NCBI GenBank assembly: GCA_934655755.1
Contig: CAKUHA010000008.1
Location: forward strand, 1 to 53,153
Reading direction: 5' to 3'
Length of the DNA: 53,153 bases
Source: an uncultured Collinsella sp.
GTDB taxonomy: Bacteria; Actinomycetota; Coriobacteriia; Coriobacteriales; Coriobacteriaceae
The translations under genes were made by a program, and so were the position numbers. The notes below the pieces were generated by a model. It was not told the origin of the DNA and searched no databases. It saw only the letters and a list, made by a program, of their open reading frames with translations. This document shows, piece after piece, positions 7,859 through 16,380 of the stretch. Position 1 is the stretch's first letter. Every line of letters starts with the position of its first letter.

Positions 7859-9244
7859 CTAATCGATCTTGTTGTTGGTCAGACCGGCACGGAACACGGT
7901 GGCGTCGCCATCGGCCTGGCTCGGATCGTAGAGGTTCAGGGCAGCCACGTACATGGCGGCAGCGGTGACCAGGTCGTCCTTGTAGGTGACCTCGTTGGGA
8001 GCGTGAGCCTGAGACTCGGCACCCGGGCCAAAGCCGACGCAGGGGATGCCATAGCGGCCCTGGATGGAGACGCAGTTCGTGGAGAAGGTCCACTTGTCGC
8101 ACAGCGGACGGCCGGTGCGCTTGTCCATGCTGGGCTCGCAGCCGATGCGCTCGTCACCGAACATAGCCTTGTGGGCGTCGACGAGGGCCTTGACGTGCGG
8201 AGCGGTCTCCTTGTTGATCCACGTGGGGAAGTAAGCCTCGGTCTCGTAGACCTCGCCGGTCCAGGACGGACGGTCGTACATGTACATGGAAACCTTCACG
8301 TCGTCGCCGTACTTCTTGGCGGCCGGCAGGTTGCGGATCTCGTCCAGGCAGGACTCCCAGGTCTCACCGGCGGTCATACGACGGTCGATGGAGATGGCGC
8401 AGGAGTCGGCCACGGCGCAACGGCTGGGGCTGGTGTAGAAGATCTGGCTGACGGTGCAGGTGCCGCGGCCCAGGAAGCGGGCGTCCTCGAAGTGCTCGGG
8501 ATTGTACTTGGGGTCGAGCATCTTGACGAGGCCCTTGATGTCGGTCGACTCGTCGCAGCCGTTGTTGTTGAGGGCGCGGACGTCGGCGATGATGTCGGCC
8601 ATCTTGTAGATGGCGTTGTCGCCGCGGTCGGGAGCGGAGCCGTGGCAGGAGGTGCCGTGAACGTCGACGCGGATCTCCATACGGCCGCGGTGACCGCGAT
8701 AGATGCCGCCGTCGGTGGGCTCGGTGGAAATGACGAACTCGGGCTTAATGCCGTCCTTGTTGTAGATGTACTGCCAGCACATGCCGTCGCAGTCCTCTTC
8801 CTGGACGGTGCCGACGACCATGATCTTGTAGCCCTCGGGGATGAGGCCCATGTCCTTCATCATCTTGGCAGCGTAGGTAGCAGAAGCCATGCCGCCCTCC
8901 TGGTCGGAGCCGCCGCGGCCGTAGATGATCTCGTCGGTCTCGTAGCCCTCATAGGGATCGGCATCCCAGTTCTCGATGTTGCCGATGCCGACGGTGTCGA
9001 TGTGGGAGTCGATGGCGATGATCTTGTCGCCCTCGCCCATAAAGCCCATAACGTTGCCCAGGCCGTCGACCTTGACCTCGTCATAACCGAGGGCCTCCAT
9101 CTCGGCCTTAATGCAAGCGACAACCTCGCCCTCCTCGCAAGACTCAGAGGGGTGAGAGATCATGGCGCGTAGGAAGCGAGTCATATCAGCACGATGAGAC
9201 TCAGCAGCAGCCTTGATAGCGTCGAAATCGAGTTCTTTAGCCAT
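7859..9244 (-). CDS. ygeY: M20-family peptidase YgeY
   Basis: 461 residues from the ATG at 9244, which has AAAGG nine bases upstream; a TTG three codons earlier is a poorer choice. Metal-site motifs of M20 hydrolases are present: [11 protein letters not shown] (the HxD motif), [10 protein letters not shown], and VQEEDCDG with the catalytic and metal-binding glutamates. YgeY is a conserved member of anaerobic urate clusters and probably hydrolyses a ureido or amide bond of the diaminopropionate intermediate (inference). Family assignment is firm, substrate is not. Confidence 0.9.
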   Translation of the reverse strand: MAKELDFDAIKAAAESHRADMTRFLRAMISHPSESCEEGEVVACIKAEMEALGYDEVKVDGLGNVMGFMGEGDKIIAIDSHIDTVGIGNIENWDADPYEGYETDEIIYGRGGSDQEGGMASATYAAKMMKDMGLIPEGYKIMVVGTVQEEDCDGMCWQYIYNKDGIKPEFVISTEPTDGGIYRGHRGRMEIRVDVHGTSCHGSAPDRGDNAIYKMADIIADVRALNNNGCDESTDIKGLVKMLDPKYNPEHFEDARFLGRGTCTVSQIFYTSPSRCAVADSCAISIDRRMTAGETWESCLDEIRNLPAAKKYGDDVKVSMYMYDRPSWTGEVYETEAYFPTWINKETAPHVKALVDAHKAMFGDERIGCEPSMDKRTGRPLCDKWTFSTNCVSIQGRYGIPCVGFGPGAESQAHAPNEVTYKDDLVTAAAMYVAALNLYDPSQADGDATVFRAGLTNNKID

Positions 9245-9317
9245 TACAGTCAACCTTTCATTTGAAGGAAACTACCTGAGAGTTGGCGGAGCGATACCTA
9301 TTTACTCCGCCCAGTGA

Positions 9318-10532
9318 TTAGCAAGTGGGGTATTCGCCTTCCCAGACGATACGGCGGTACTGATCCGGATCGGTGTCGCCCTCGGTGGAGAAGCAGAGCA
9401 CGGAGCTCGTCTTGTCCAGGCCGATGAGCTCCTTGAGCTCGGCGTACTCGGGATCGAGCATGAGGGTCTCGACCAGGCCGGTGGTCACAGCGCCGGACTC
9501 GCCGGAGATGACGCGCGGATCGCCCTTCTCGGGAGCGCCCAGGGTGCGCATGCCGCGAGCGGTAACCCAGTCGGGGCAGGACACGAAGGCGGTGGTGTGG
9601 TTGCGCAGGATATCCCAGCCCAGGATGTTGGGCTCGCCGCAGCACAGACCGGCCATGATGGAGGGCATGTCGCCGTCCACGATGCGCGGGTCGCCGTCGC
9701 CGGCGGCAGCGCCCTTGTACAGGCAGGCGGCAGGAGCGCACTCGACCACGACAAAGGTGGGCGGGTTATCGGGATACAGGTTGGTGAAGTAGCCCACCAC
9801 GGCGCCGGCAAGCGAACCCACGCCAGCCTGGACAAAGACGTGCGTCGGGCGGTTGATGGCCATCTCGCGCAGCTGCTCGGCAGCCTCGGAAGCCATGGTG
9901 CCGTAGCCTTCCATGATCCAGGACGGGATCTTCTCGTAGCCCTCCCAGGCGGTGTCCTGGACGATGACGCCGCGCTCGCAGGCGTCGGCCTCGGCGGCGG
10001 CCATGCGCACGCACTCGTCGTAGTTGACCTCTTCGATGGTCACCGTGGCGCCCTCGGCGGCGATGTTATCGAAGCGGGGCTTGGTGGAACCCTTGGGCAT
10101 GTGCACGACAGCCTTCTGGCCCAGCTTGTTGGCAGCCCATGCCACGCCGCGGCCATGGTTGCCGTCGGTGGCGGTAAAGAAGGTAGCCTGGCCAAAGTCC
10201 TCGGCCAGCTGATCGGAGGTCAGGTAATCGAAGGTGCAGTCGGCAACGTCCTTGCCGGTCTCGTCGGCAATGTAGTTGGCCATGGCAAACGAGCCGCCCA
10301 GAACCTTAAAGGCGTTGAGGCCAAAGCGATAGCTCTCGTCCTTAACGCACAGGTTGGACAGGCCCAGGCGTGCAGCCTGGCCGTCCAGGCGGGCAAGCGG
10401 AGTGACGGTGTACTGGGGGAACGACTGGTGGAAGGCGCGGGCCTTCTTCACGTGGTCGAGGCTCATGATTCCCAAGTGCTTGTCATCGCTCTTGGGCATC
10501 GTGTTGCTCGCCCACTGGATCTTATCGGCCAT
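9318..10532 (-). CDS. ygeX: 2,3-diaminopropionate ammonia-lyase
   Basis: 404 residues, matching the family length. The PLP lysine is K76 in GLNAFKVLGGSF, and the glycine-rich phosphate loop is AGVGSLAGAVVG near 220. The enzyme converts diaminopropionate to pyruvate and two ammonia, the last carbon-yielding step of this purine route. AAGGAG stands 8 bases before the ATG. It is the first gene of ygeX-ygeY-ygeW-arcC and is divergent from a YheO-type regulator with two palindromic operators between them. Confidence 0.95.
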   Translation of the reverse strand: MADKIQWASNTMPKSDDKHLGIMSLDHVKKARAFHQSFPQYTVTPLARLDGQAARLGLSNLCVKDESYRFGLNAFKVLGGSFAMANYIADETGKDVADCTFDYLTSDQLAEDFGQATFFTATDGNHGRGVAWAANKLGQKAVVHMPKGSTKPRFDNIAAEGATVTIEEVNYDECVRMAAAEADACERGVIVQDTAWEGYEKIPSWIMEGYGTMASEAAEQLREMAINRPTHVFVQAGVGSLAGAVVGYFTNLYPDNPPTFVVVECAPAACLYKGAAAGDGDPRIVDGDMPSIMAGLCCGEPNILGWDILRNHTTAFVSCPDWVTARGMRTLGAPEKGDPRVISGESGAVTTGLVETLMLDPEYAELKELIGLDKTSSVLCFSTEGDTDPDQYRRIVWEGEYPTC

Positions 10533-10624
10533 ACGGTGAACTCCTTAAGTCCTCTCTTGCCGGCCCCCGCATACGCGTTTCAGCCCATTCCCATTCATGC
10601 GACTGAACTTTTATGTGGATGCCA

Positions 10625-10639
10625 AACAAAAAGTTTGTT
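10625..10639. promoter_or_regulatory. Palindromic operator 1
   Basis: AACAAA-AAG-TTTGTT, a perfect 6-bp inverted repeat with a 3-base centre, in the divergent ygeX/yheO-like gap. The identical arms recur 51 bp away. Confidence 0.65.
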
Positions 10640-10675
10640 AGCACTGTTCTATCACACTTTTTGATTGGAAAACCT

Positions 10676-10690
10676 AACAAATTGTTTGTT
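10676..10690. promoter_or_regulatory. Palindromic operator 2
   Basis: AACAAA-TTG-TTTGTT, same arms as operator 1. The centre-to-centre distance is 51 bp, about five helical turns, which would allow co-operative or looped binding of one regulator. The likely binder is the adjacent YheO-type protein. Confidence 0.65.
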
Positions 10691-10809
10691 GCCGTAATCG
10701 GTACCTTTTCGCCGCCGAACGGCCACATAATGCGGCGTCACTTTTGATATTTGCGAACAAGTGTGGTTTATGGCAAAGTGTGCCCAAACTAATTTTTAGG
10801 AAGGCACCC

Positions 10810-11463
10810 ATGACCCCCGCACAGATTGAGTTTTACAAGCGCCTCGCACACGGTTTGGCGCTCCAGTTTGGCCCCAACTGCGAAGTTGTCGTCCACGACC
10901 TGGAGACCGAGGACGTTGATCACTCCATCGTGGTGATCGAAAACGGTCACGTCAGCGGGCGCAAGTTGGGCGACGGCCCCAGCCATATTGTGTTTGAGTC
11001 CATGCACGAGGGCACCACCGACGTGCACGACCGCGAGCCGTACCTCACCAAAACCACCGACGGCAAGCTGCTCAAGTCCTCGACCATCTTTATCCGCAAC
11101 GACGAGGGCAAGCCCGTCGGCATTTTGGGCATCAACTTTGACATTACGCTTATGAAGGCATTTGAGCGCTCGCTCGACGCTTTCACCGGCACCGGCGGCA
11201 CGGGCTACACCGAGCCCGAGCCTATTACCAAAAACATCGGCGACCTGCTCGAGGACCTACTGCGCGAGTGTGAGCAGTTTGTGGGCAAGCCTGCGGCACT
11301 CATGACCAAAGACGAGCGCGTTCGCGCCATTGGCTACCTCGACCGTCGCGGCGCCTTCCTTATCTCCAAGTCGAGCGAACGCGCCTGCGAGTTCTTTGGC
11401 ATCTCTAAGTACAGCTTCTATAGCTATCTCAACGAGGCCAAGGCAGCCGCCGGCGACAAGTAG
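10810..11463 (+). CDS. YheO-type PAS/HTH transcriptional regulator (first copy)
   Basis: 217 residues from the ATG at 10810, chosen because AGGAAGG lies 5 bases upstream; the frame opens earlier but has no better start. The N-terminal YheO/PAS-like sensor (CEVVVHDL through VGILGINFD) spans about 20-115. The C-terminal HTH ends in RACEFFGISKYSFYSYLNEAK. The family contains purine and amino-acid utilisation regulators that bind small ligands. Divergent orientation and twin operators point to control of ygeX-ygeY-ygeW-arcC and of itself. A second, shorter-tailed copy is at 35174. Confidence 0.85.
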   Translation: MTPAQIEFYKRLAHGLALQFGPNCEVVVHDLETEDVDHSIVVIENGHVSGRKLGDGPSHIVFESMHEGTTDVHDREPYLTKTTDGKLLKSSTIFIRNDEGKPVGILGINFDITLMKAFERSLDAFTGTGGTGYTEPEPITKNIGDLLEDLLRECEQFVGKPAALMTKDERVRAIGYLDRRGAFLISKSSERACEFFGISKYSFYSYLNEAKAAAGDK

Positions 11464-11546
11464 GCAGCTCACCGAATCACCCCTCCCCTTTTGGGCGTGA
11501 GTTCTGAAATGCACGAATCCAAGACTCGGCCGTAAGGCAAGTTCCA

Positions 11547-11552
11547 TATAAT
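11547..11552 (+). promoter_or_regulatory. Perfect TATAAT -10 box before the 333-residue membrane protein
   Basis: TATAAT lies 35 bases before the ATG at 11587. No convincing -35 box is found at 17-18 bases. Confidence 0.4.
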
Positions 11553-11586
11553 CGATGAGATAGACAGTTCGAAAGGATGGAACAAG

Positions 11587-12588
11587 ATGGGGTCGAGCTA
11601 CGCATCACGCAACGGCCGCGGAGGCGCCGCGCCTACCGCAAGGCACGCGAAACACGCGTTTGACGATGGCGAAGACGGCCTTTTTGCGCTGAGCCTCGAC
11701 GACGTGATGGGCGACCGCCCCTGGAACGCCGACGAGCTCATGGGCGGCGGCGCTCGCCCGGCAAGCGCAAAGCCCGCTCCTTCCGCTGCGCCCGCGCCGG
11801 CATCTGTGCCCGCGGACGACTTTGCCACCCGCCCCATCATGCAGGTACCGCGCGAGGTTGCTCCTGCGCCCCGTGCTACCAGCGATCCATCCGAAACGGC
11901 GGCGTTTCTCGCCGCAGCGGCTCAGCGCCCCGTGCCCGGCCGCACGCCCTCACATGTCGCCCCGCAGCAGCCGGCATACACGGCTCCCGAGCCCGAGCTC
12001 GAGCCGCCCGTTATGGATCTGGACGACCTTTCCAACCGCCAGTTTGCCTTTGATTCCTGGGCGGCGGCAGATCTGGACGAAACCTCGGCCGGCATGCCGG
12101 CACTCGATATTCCGGTAAACCCCCTGTTTGCGGCCGCCGAGGAGCATGACTCCGCATACGACGACGCCGCGGCATATGCCAGCCGTCCGAGCGAGCAGCC
12201 CCGTGCCGGCCGCATCGAAACCGAGGATTACAGCAGCGCGTCGAGCGACTATTCCCGTGACCCGTTTGCCACCGCGTCTGCTCCCGAATGCAACAACGCC
12301 GGTGTAGAGGCAGCCTCGGCATCGTCGTACACCCACGGTACCGATGACGAGCGCTTCGCCGACTACTACACCGAGGAAGAGCCTCCGCATTTCTCGGAGT
12401 TTCCCCAAGCGGCAAAGGTCGTCTTTATCGCCATCGTCATCGCCCTGCTCGGCATGATCGCGTTTGAGGGATTCCAGCTATTCCGCGGCCCCACCGCGTC
12501 CGAATCGGCCACGCAGCAAAAAGAGGACGACAACCAGTACCTGGACATCAACTCCCTCAAGGGCGACCCCAACGACGGAGACGAGTAG
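11587..12588 (+). CDS. Unknown single-pass membrane protein with long disordered N-terminal region
   Basis: 333 residues; I do not recognise the family. Residues 1-270 are rich in Ala, Pro, Asp and Glu, low in hydrophobic content and probably disordered and cytoplasmic. One clear membrane segment follows near 278-297 (VVFIAIVIALLGMIAFEG), then a short charged tail of about 33 residues ending DPNDGDE. There is no signal peptide. AAAGGA precedes the ATG. It marks the left edge of the accessory island, between the YheO-type regulator and the DUF4143 ATPase. Confidence 0.7.
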   Translation: MGSSYASRNGRGGAAPTARHAKHAFDDGEDGLFALSLDDVMGDRPWNADELMGGGARPASAKPAPSAAPAPASVPADDFATRPIMQVPREVAPAPRATSDPSETAAFLAAAAQRPVPGRTPSHVAPQQPAYTAPEPELEPPVMDLDDLSNRQFAFDSWAAADLDETSAGMPALDIPVNPLFAAAEEHDSAYDDAAAYASRPSEQPRAGRIETEDYSSASSDYSRDPFATASAPECNNAGVEAASASSYTHGTDDERFADYYTEEEPPHFSEFPQAAKVVFIAIVIALLGMIAFEGFQLFRGPTASESATQQKEDDNQYLDINSLKGDPNDGDE

Positions 12589-12625
12589 CGAAGGTTAAAG
12601 GAGGGCCGGAAGAGCCGGCGGCACG

Positions 12626-13948
12626 TTACGGCTCCAAAAGCCCCGCCATAAAGATGGGCAGATACAGCACGTCACCATCGCGGTGGAGATTATATTCCGC
12701 AAGCACCAAGGCGCGATCGATTCCGTAGCTCTTCGTTGCGAGTGCACTATCGAGCGCCGCGTGAGACTTAAAGCTCTTGCCTGACTTAACCTCGATGGCA
12801 AGCACTTCCCCATCGAGCGTCTCCTCGACAAAATCGAGCTCGCCGACCTTTTTGGACGTAAAGTAGCGCAATCTGAATCCACGGGCCTTGAGCTCTTGGG
12901 CAACAAAGCCCACAAACGCCGCTCCCATGTTCATGCCGAAGGCGCCTTCTGCCTCTCCGTCAAAAACGCCTTGGGCAACCTTTTTGGAATACGACGACAT
13001 GAGCATTCCGGTGTCCAAGTAAAACAGCTTAAAAAGACTTCGCTGCTCCCCCAATAAAAGGGGTGCTACAGGCGCCGATACGTTATACACGGAAAGCGCA
13101 ACGCCCGCCTCCGACAGCCAGAGAAAATGATCCGTCACCTGCGAAAAACGTTTGACACCGTTAATCGATGACAGTTTAAATCGCTTGTTTTTGGAACCAG
13201 CCTCGCTGGGAATCAAATCATAGATATCGCGGATAACTAAGCGTAGCTCGGGCGGAGCGTACTTTGCGATGTCATCGCGATACAGGGCGTGAAGATCGCG
13301 ATGGATGTTTCGAACCTCGTCGATATTGCGCGTCGCCAAGAAGGAATTGACCGCATCGGGCATGCCTCCCACCACCACGAACTGATGGAACAGGTCGAGT
13401 AGTCGATCGTACAGATAATCAGGGAGTTCCTTTTCGTCCTTTAGACAACCCCTGAGCATGTCAAACGCGCTGGCGCCAACGCCATTTGCCCAGCAGAACT
13501 CCTCAAAGTCGAGCGGGTACATCTGGACCTGTTCGACATACCCCACCGGCAGCGAGTCGATGCCCTCGAGCTCAACGCCAAGGAGCGATCCGGTGAGGAT
13601 GTAGCGAAAGTCGCCGCGCTGCACGAGGTATTTGATAAAGGTCACCACGTTGGGACATCGTTGCACCTCGTCGATAACTACAACGGTCTTGTTCGCAACC
13701 ATCGGCTGCGTCGCGGCGATAGACATGCGTATAAACAGGTCATCCGCGCTTTTTGCCGCCAAAAATGAATCGCGCACGGACGTGTCGGCGATAAAGTCGA
13801 ATGTCACGACATTCTCGAACGATTCACTTGCAAACGCGTTGACCAGATATGATTTTCCCACCTGTCGGGCACCCTTGACCAAAAGAGCCTTGTTAGGAGA
13901 CGAGGCAAGCCAAGATTCAAACTGTGCCTTCGCTTTTCTTTGTAGCAT
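12626..13948 (-). CDS. AAA ATPase with DUF4143 domain
   Basis: 440 residues. Walker A is GARQVGKS (26-33), Walker B is VVVIDEVQ (about 88-95), followed by YILTGS (sensor). The C-terminal half is DUF4143, ending with GELDFVEE...LAIEVKSGK, which looks like a PD-(D/E)XK-type nuclease core. Such proteins are common, often multi-copy, in gut bacteria and their role is unknown; defence or mobile-element functions have been suggested. The start is preceded by a four-copy 33-bp repeat (13988-14097). Confidence 0.88.
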   Translation of the reverse strand: MLQRKAKAQFESWLASSPNKALLVKGARQVGKSYLVNAFASESFENVVTFDFIADTSVRDSFLAAKSADDLFIRMSIAATQPMVANKTVVVIDEVQRCPNVVTFIKYLVQRGDFRYILTGSLLGVELEGIDSLPVGYVEQVQMYPLDFEEFCWANGVGASAFDMLRGCLKDEKELPDYLYDRLLDLFHQFVVVGGMPDAVNSFLATRNIDEVRNIHRDLHALYRDDIAKYAPPELRLVIRDIYDLIPSEAGSKNKRFKLSSINGVKRFSQVTDHFLWLSEAGVALSVYNVSAPVAPLLLGEQRSLFKLFYLDTGMLMSSYSKKVAQGVFDGEAEGAFGMNMGAAFVGFVAQELKARGFRLRYFTSKKVGELDFVEETLDGEVLAIEVKSGKSFKSHAALDSALATKSYGIDRALVLAEYNLHRDGDVLYLPIFMAGLLEP

Positions 13949-13987
13949 GAGCGTGCCCCTTATTACGTGCTGTTTTAGTATTAGGAT

Positions 13988-14097
13988 ACACTTTTCCGCA
14001 ATTCTATGATGGCAGTCTCGACACTTTTCCGAAGTTTAGGCGTGCCGAATTTGACACTTTTCCGAACTTTTATACGGCTGATTTCGACACTTTTCCG
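13988..14097. repeat. Four copies of ACACTTTTCCG at exact 33-bp spacing
   Basis: Cores at 13988-13998, 14021-14031, 14054-14064 and 14087-14097. Flanking bases are partly conserved (often CGACACTTTTCCGAA), so this is a diverged 33-bp tandem repeat. It sits just upstream of the DUF4143 gene. Confidence 0.85.
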
Positions 14098-14122
14098 GAT
14101 GGAGGCCGGGTGATTGCCATGC

Positions 14123-14166
14123 AATCAAGCGCCGTCTGCGCGTCATTTCGCAGGCGGCGCTTGATT
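14123..14166. repeat. 18-bp hairpin
   Basis: Arms 14123-14140 and 14149-14166 pair with one mismatch and an 8-base loop. A second palindrome, GAATTTGTTG-CT-CAACAAATTC, is at 14329-14350. No gene is visible in the rest of the 13949-14435 gap. Confidence 0.65.
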
Positions 14167-14435
14167 TCTGTCTGCGCGCACCGTCTAGCTGGAAGCTCTT
14201 TGCCGACGGCGCGGAATTGCGAGGATGCAGGCAACATTGGGCATCATGCCGCGTCGGCCCTATCGAGGGCCACGTGGCATGACGACTAAATTAACGCCCG
14301 CCCCATGCAATCAACCGTTCGCATATTCGAATTTGTTGCTCAACAAATTCGCAGGTAGCGTCAGTAGAATTGGTTAGTGAAAGGTTTAACAAAGGTTCGC
14401 TGTCGTTGCAGCGAACTCAAAAGAAAGGGACTATC

Positions 14436-14696
14436 ATGTTGTTTCGTCTACCCGAGCTGATCATCATTCTCATCTTTTTGCTGCCGTTCGTAGCCAACAT
14501 CCTTGGCGTCTCGGAGCTTGTCAAAATCGCTAAAATCAAGGGTTACTATACTGACAGTGCTGGACTCCTCTGGTTTATCGGACTTTGCGGCACAGCGCTC
14601 GTACTGGGCCTCATCGTATGCGCCCTGCCCGATCGAGCCATCCCTGCAACCCAGACGTCTTATACGCGCAATGACGACGCTCTGCCCGAGGTGTAG
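14436..14696 (+). CDS. Small two-helix membrane protein, unknown
   Basis: 86 residues from the ATG at 14436, which has GAAAGG 8 bases upstream. Two hydrophobic segments are visible: LPELIIILIFLLPFVANILG (about 5-24) and LLWFIGLCGTALVLGLIVCA (about 44-63). The tail is short and polar. Not recognised. It ends two bases before the 479-residue zinc-ribbon protein and is surely co-transcribed and probably functionally linked with it. Confidence 0.7.
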   Translation: MLFRLPELIIILIFLLPFVANILGVSELVKIAKIKGYYTDSAGLLWFIGLCGTALVLGLIVCALPDRAIPATQTSYTRNDDALPEV

Positions 14697-14698
14697 TC

Positions 14699-16138
14699 AT
14701 GTCCAAGTACAAGGTTATCTATCGCGACGACAATCTAAGCTGGCAGGAGCTATGCCCCGTACGGATGCTTGCTATTCAGGTCGCGCGCGACACCGAGACG
14801 GGCACCTGCTTTCTTCAAACTAAACTCGTCAATGTGACAAGCCAAGCAATCAGTCGTATTGAGTTCACCATTGACCTAACAGGCGAGGATGGAAAGACGG
14901 AGTCAGTCGACTTTACGCTTCTGGATGCCGACCTCCCAGGCGGCGAAATCCTTAGACCACAAGCAAAAAAGATCGAGCTGTCGGTAATTGCCGGTGCAAA
15001 GGCCACCGTGACAAGAGTCGACAACCAGTGCGACTTTGGCGCGGCAATCGAAATTGACAGCCCCAAGCCGCTCACGCTCAATGAAGACGAAGAATCTGAG
15101 CGCATTGTGCTACTCCTAGAAATGGAGGCGCAGCCGGACAAATGCACGAATGCCCACACCGACCATGACGGATGGTGGCAATGCGGCTGCGGAGCCGTCA
15201 ATATTGTGCGCAGAGACTGCTGGGACTGTGGGGCAACGCACGGAAAGCTGGCCGACCTCGAAAGCGCATCCTACCTAGAAGAGTCGCGAAAAGATAGGCT
15301 TTATAGGACCAGCGTAGAGATGCTCGAATCCTATAACGTCTCGCTGTTACAGCAAGCTAAAGACAACTTTGAGGAACTTGCCAAGCTGGGATACAAAGAT
15401 TCAGCGGAGCGAGTCATCGAGGCGGAGCAGCGCGTCGCAACATCCCATATGAAAAAGAAGCAGCTACTCAAACGCGCCGCAATCGTGGGCGCGATCGCAG
15501 CTGTCGGCCTGATTGCATTCTCTCTCTTTGGCTTCACGCAGACAAAGGCGAAGCAAGCCGAAATTAGAGATGCTCGGATTGGCGGAATCGTCGAGCTTGG
15601 CACGTATTCGGGTGAGTTGCCCGTCTATAAAGGCACCTCTGTCGAGGGTAAACCGATTAAGTGGATCGTCGTTCACAAGGATGGCGACAGGGCTCTTCTC
15701 ATGACCGAACAGATTATCGATTCGAAAGCGGTCGATGAGAGCGGCGACGTATCGGATTTTGCGTATAGCTCTCTGTATAAGTATCTGAACGCCGACTTTA
15801 TGAATCATGCGTTTTCGAGTGCCGAACGAGCTCTGCTGAAGAACGGCGTTAGCCTTCCGAGCGCTGTGGAGTTGGATACCTATGTTTCCGACGACGACAT
15901 CTTGGATGCAGCGTCGATTGATACGGTATACCAGTCAAGGTGGTGGACTTCGACCATAGAAGAATACGATGACGACTGGGATTGGTATTGGGACGACGAA
16001 GACGACTGGGACTATAGCGATAGTGAATTCCTTAGTAGCTATGTCGACCGGCACGGCGATATTGTCAACAGCGATGACGACTGCACGCAGGACGAAGAGC
16101 TCGGCGTGCGCCCGGCCATCTGGGTCAAGCTGAATTAG
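14699..16138 (+). CDS. Zinc-ribbon, membrane-anchored protein with C-terminal DUF6273
   Basis: 479 residues. Residues 1-145 form a beta-rich domain; a zinc ribbon follows with C162, C164, C174 and C177; then a helical repeat region (about 200-255), one membrane helix (about 258-280) and a C-terminal DUF6273-type domain that opens GGIVELGTY and ends GVRPAIWVKLN. Inside it is a striking Asp/Trp loop at about 421-443. DUF6273 is a surface-associated domain of unknown function. This topology would place the ribbon inside and DUF6273 outside. The domain name is from memory of its pattern. Confidence 0.7.
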   Translation: MSKYKVIYRDDNLSWQELCPVRMLAIQVARDTETGTCFLQTKLVNVTSQAISRIEFTIDLTGEDGKTESVDFTLLDADLPGGEILRPQAKKIELSVIAGAKATVTRVDNQCDFGAAIEIDSPKPLTLNEDEESERIVLLLEMEAQPDKCTNAHTDHDGWWQCGCGAVNIVRRDCWDCGATHGKLADLESASYLEESRKDRLYRTSVEMLESYNVSLLQQAKDNFEELAKLGYKDSAERVIEAEQRVATSHMKKKQLLKRAAIVGAIAAVGLIAFSLFGFTQTKAKQAEIRDARIGGIVELGTYSGELPVYKGTSVEGKPIKWIVVHKDGDRALLMTEQIIDSKAVDESGDVSDFAYSSLYKYLNADFMNHAFSSAERALLKNGVSLPSAVELDTYVSDDDILDAASIDTVYQSRWWTSTIEEYDDDWDWYWDDEDDWDYSDSEFLSSYVDRHGDIVNSDDDCTQDEELGVRPAIWVKLN

Positions 16139-16205
16139 CGATTGGGCTGGCCGCCCAGCTCAAAAGATATCACGAGGCATGCGAGTATCGCATCGAGCCA
16201 GCAGG

Positions 16206-16236
16206 GGGCTTCCGGGTTTCTGGAAGCCCTTTTTTT
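16206..16236 (+). terminator. Rho-independent terminator of the zinc-ribbon operon
   Basis: GGGCTTCC (16206-16213) and GGAAGCCC (16222-16229) pair across an 8-base loop and are followed by a run of T through 16236. It ends the 14436-16138 transcript. Confidence 0.85.
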
Positions 16237-16380
16237 GAGCACGGGCCTGTACGCCCCTTCAGTTGCGGGCGATTGCGTTTACCGCCGCCAGCCCCATGAG
16301 CAAAAGACCCACAAGCTATATTCGGCTGAAATGCCGGCAAGCCCTCTGCTCCATGGTCCGCAGTAAGTCTCAGATGAGCC

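Noticed and set aside
10744..10809. Longer N-terminus for the first YheO-type regulator
   Set aside because: The strong AGGAAGG site lies 5 bases before the ATG at 10810, and the family starts at that point.
13988..14097. Possible CRISPR array (11-bp cores at 33-bp spacing)
   Set aside because: The repeat is too short, the linkers resemble one another, and no cas gene is near.
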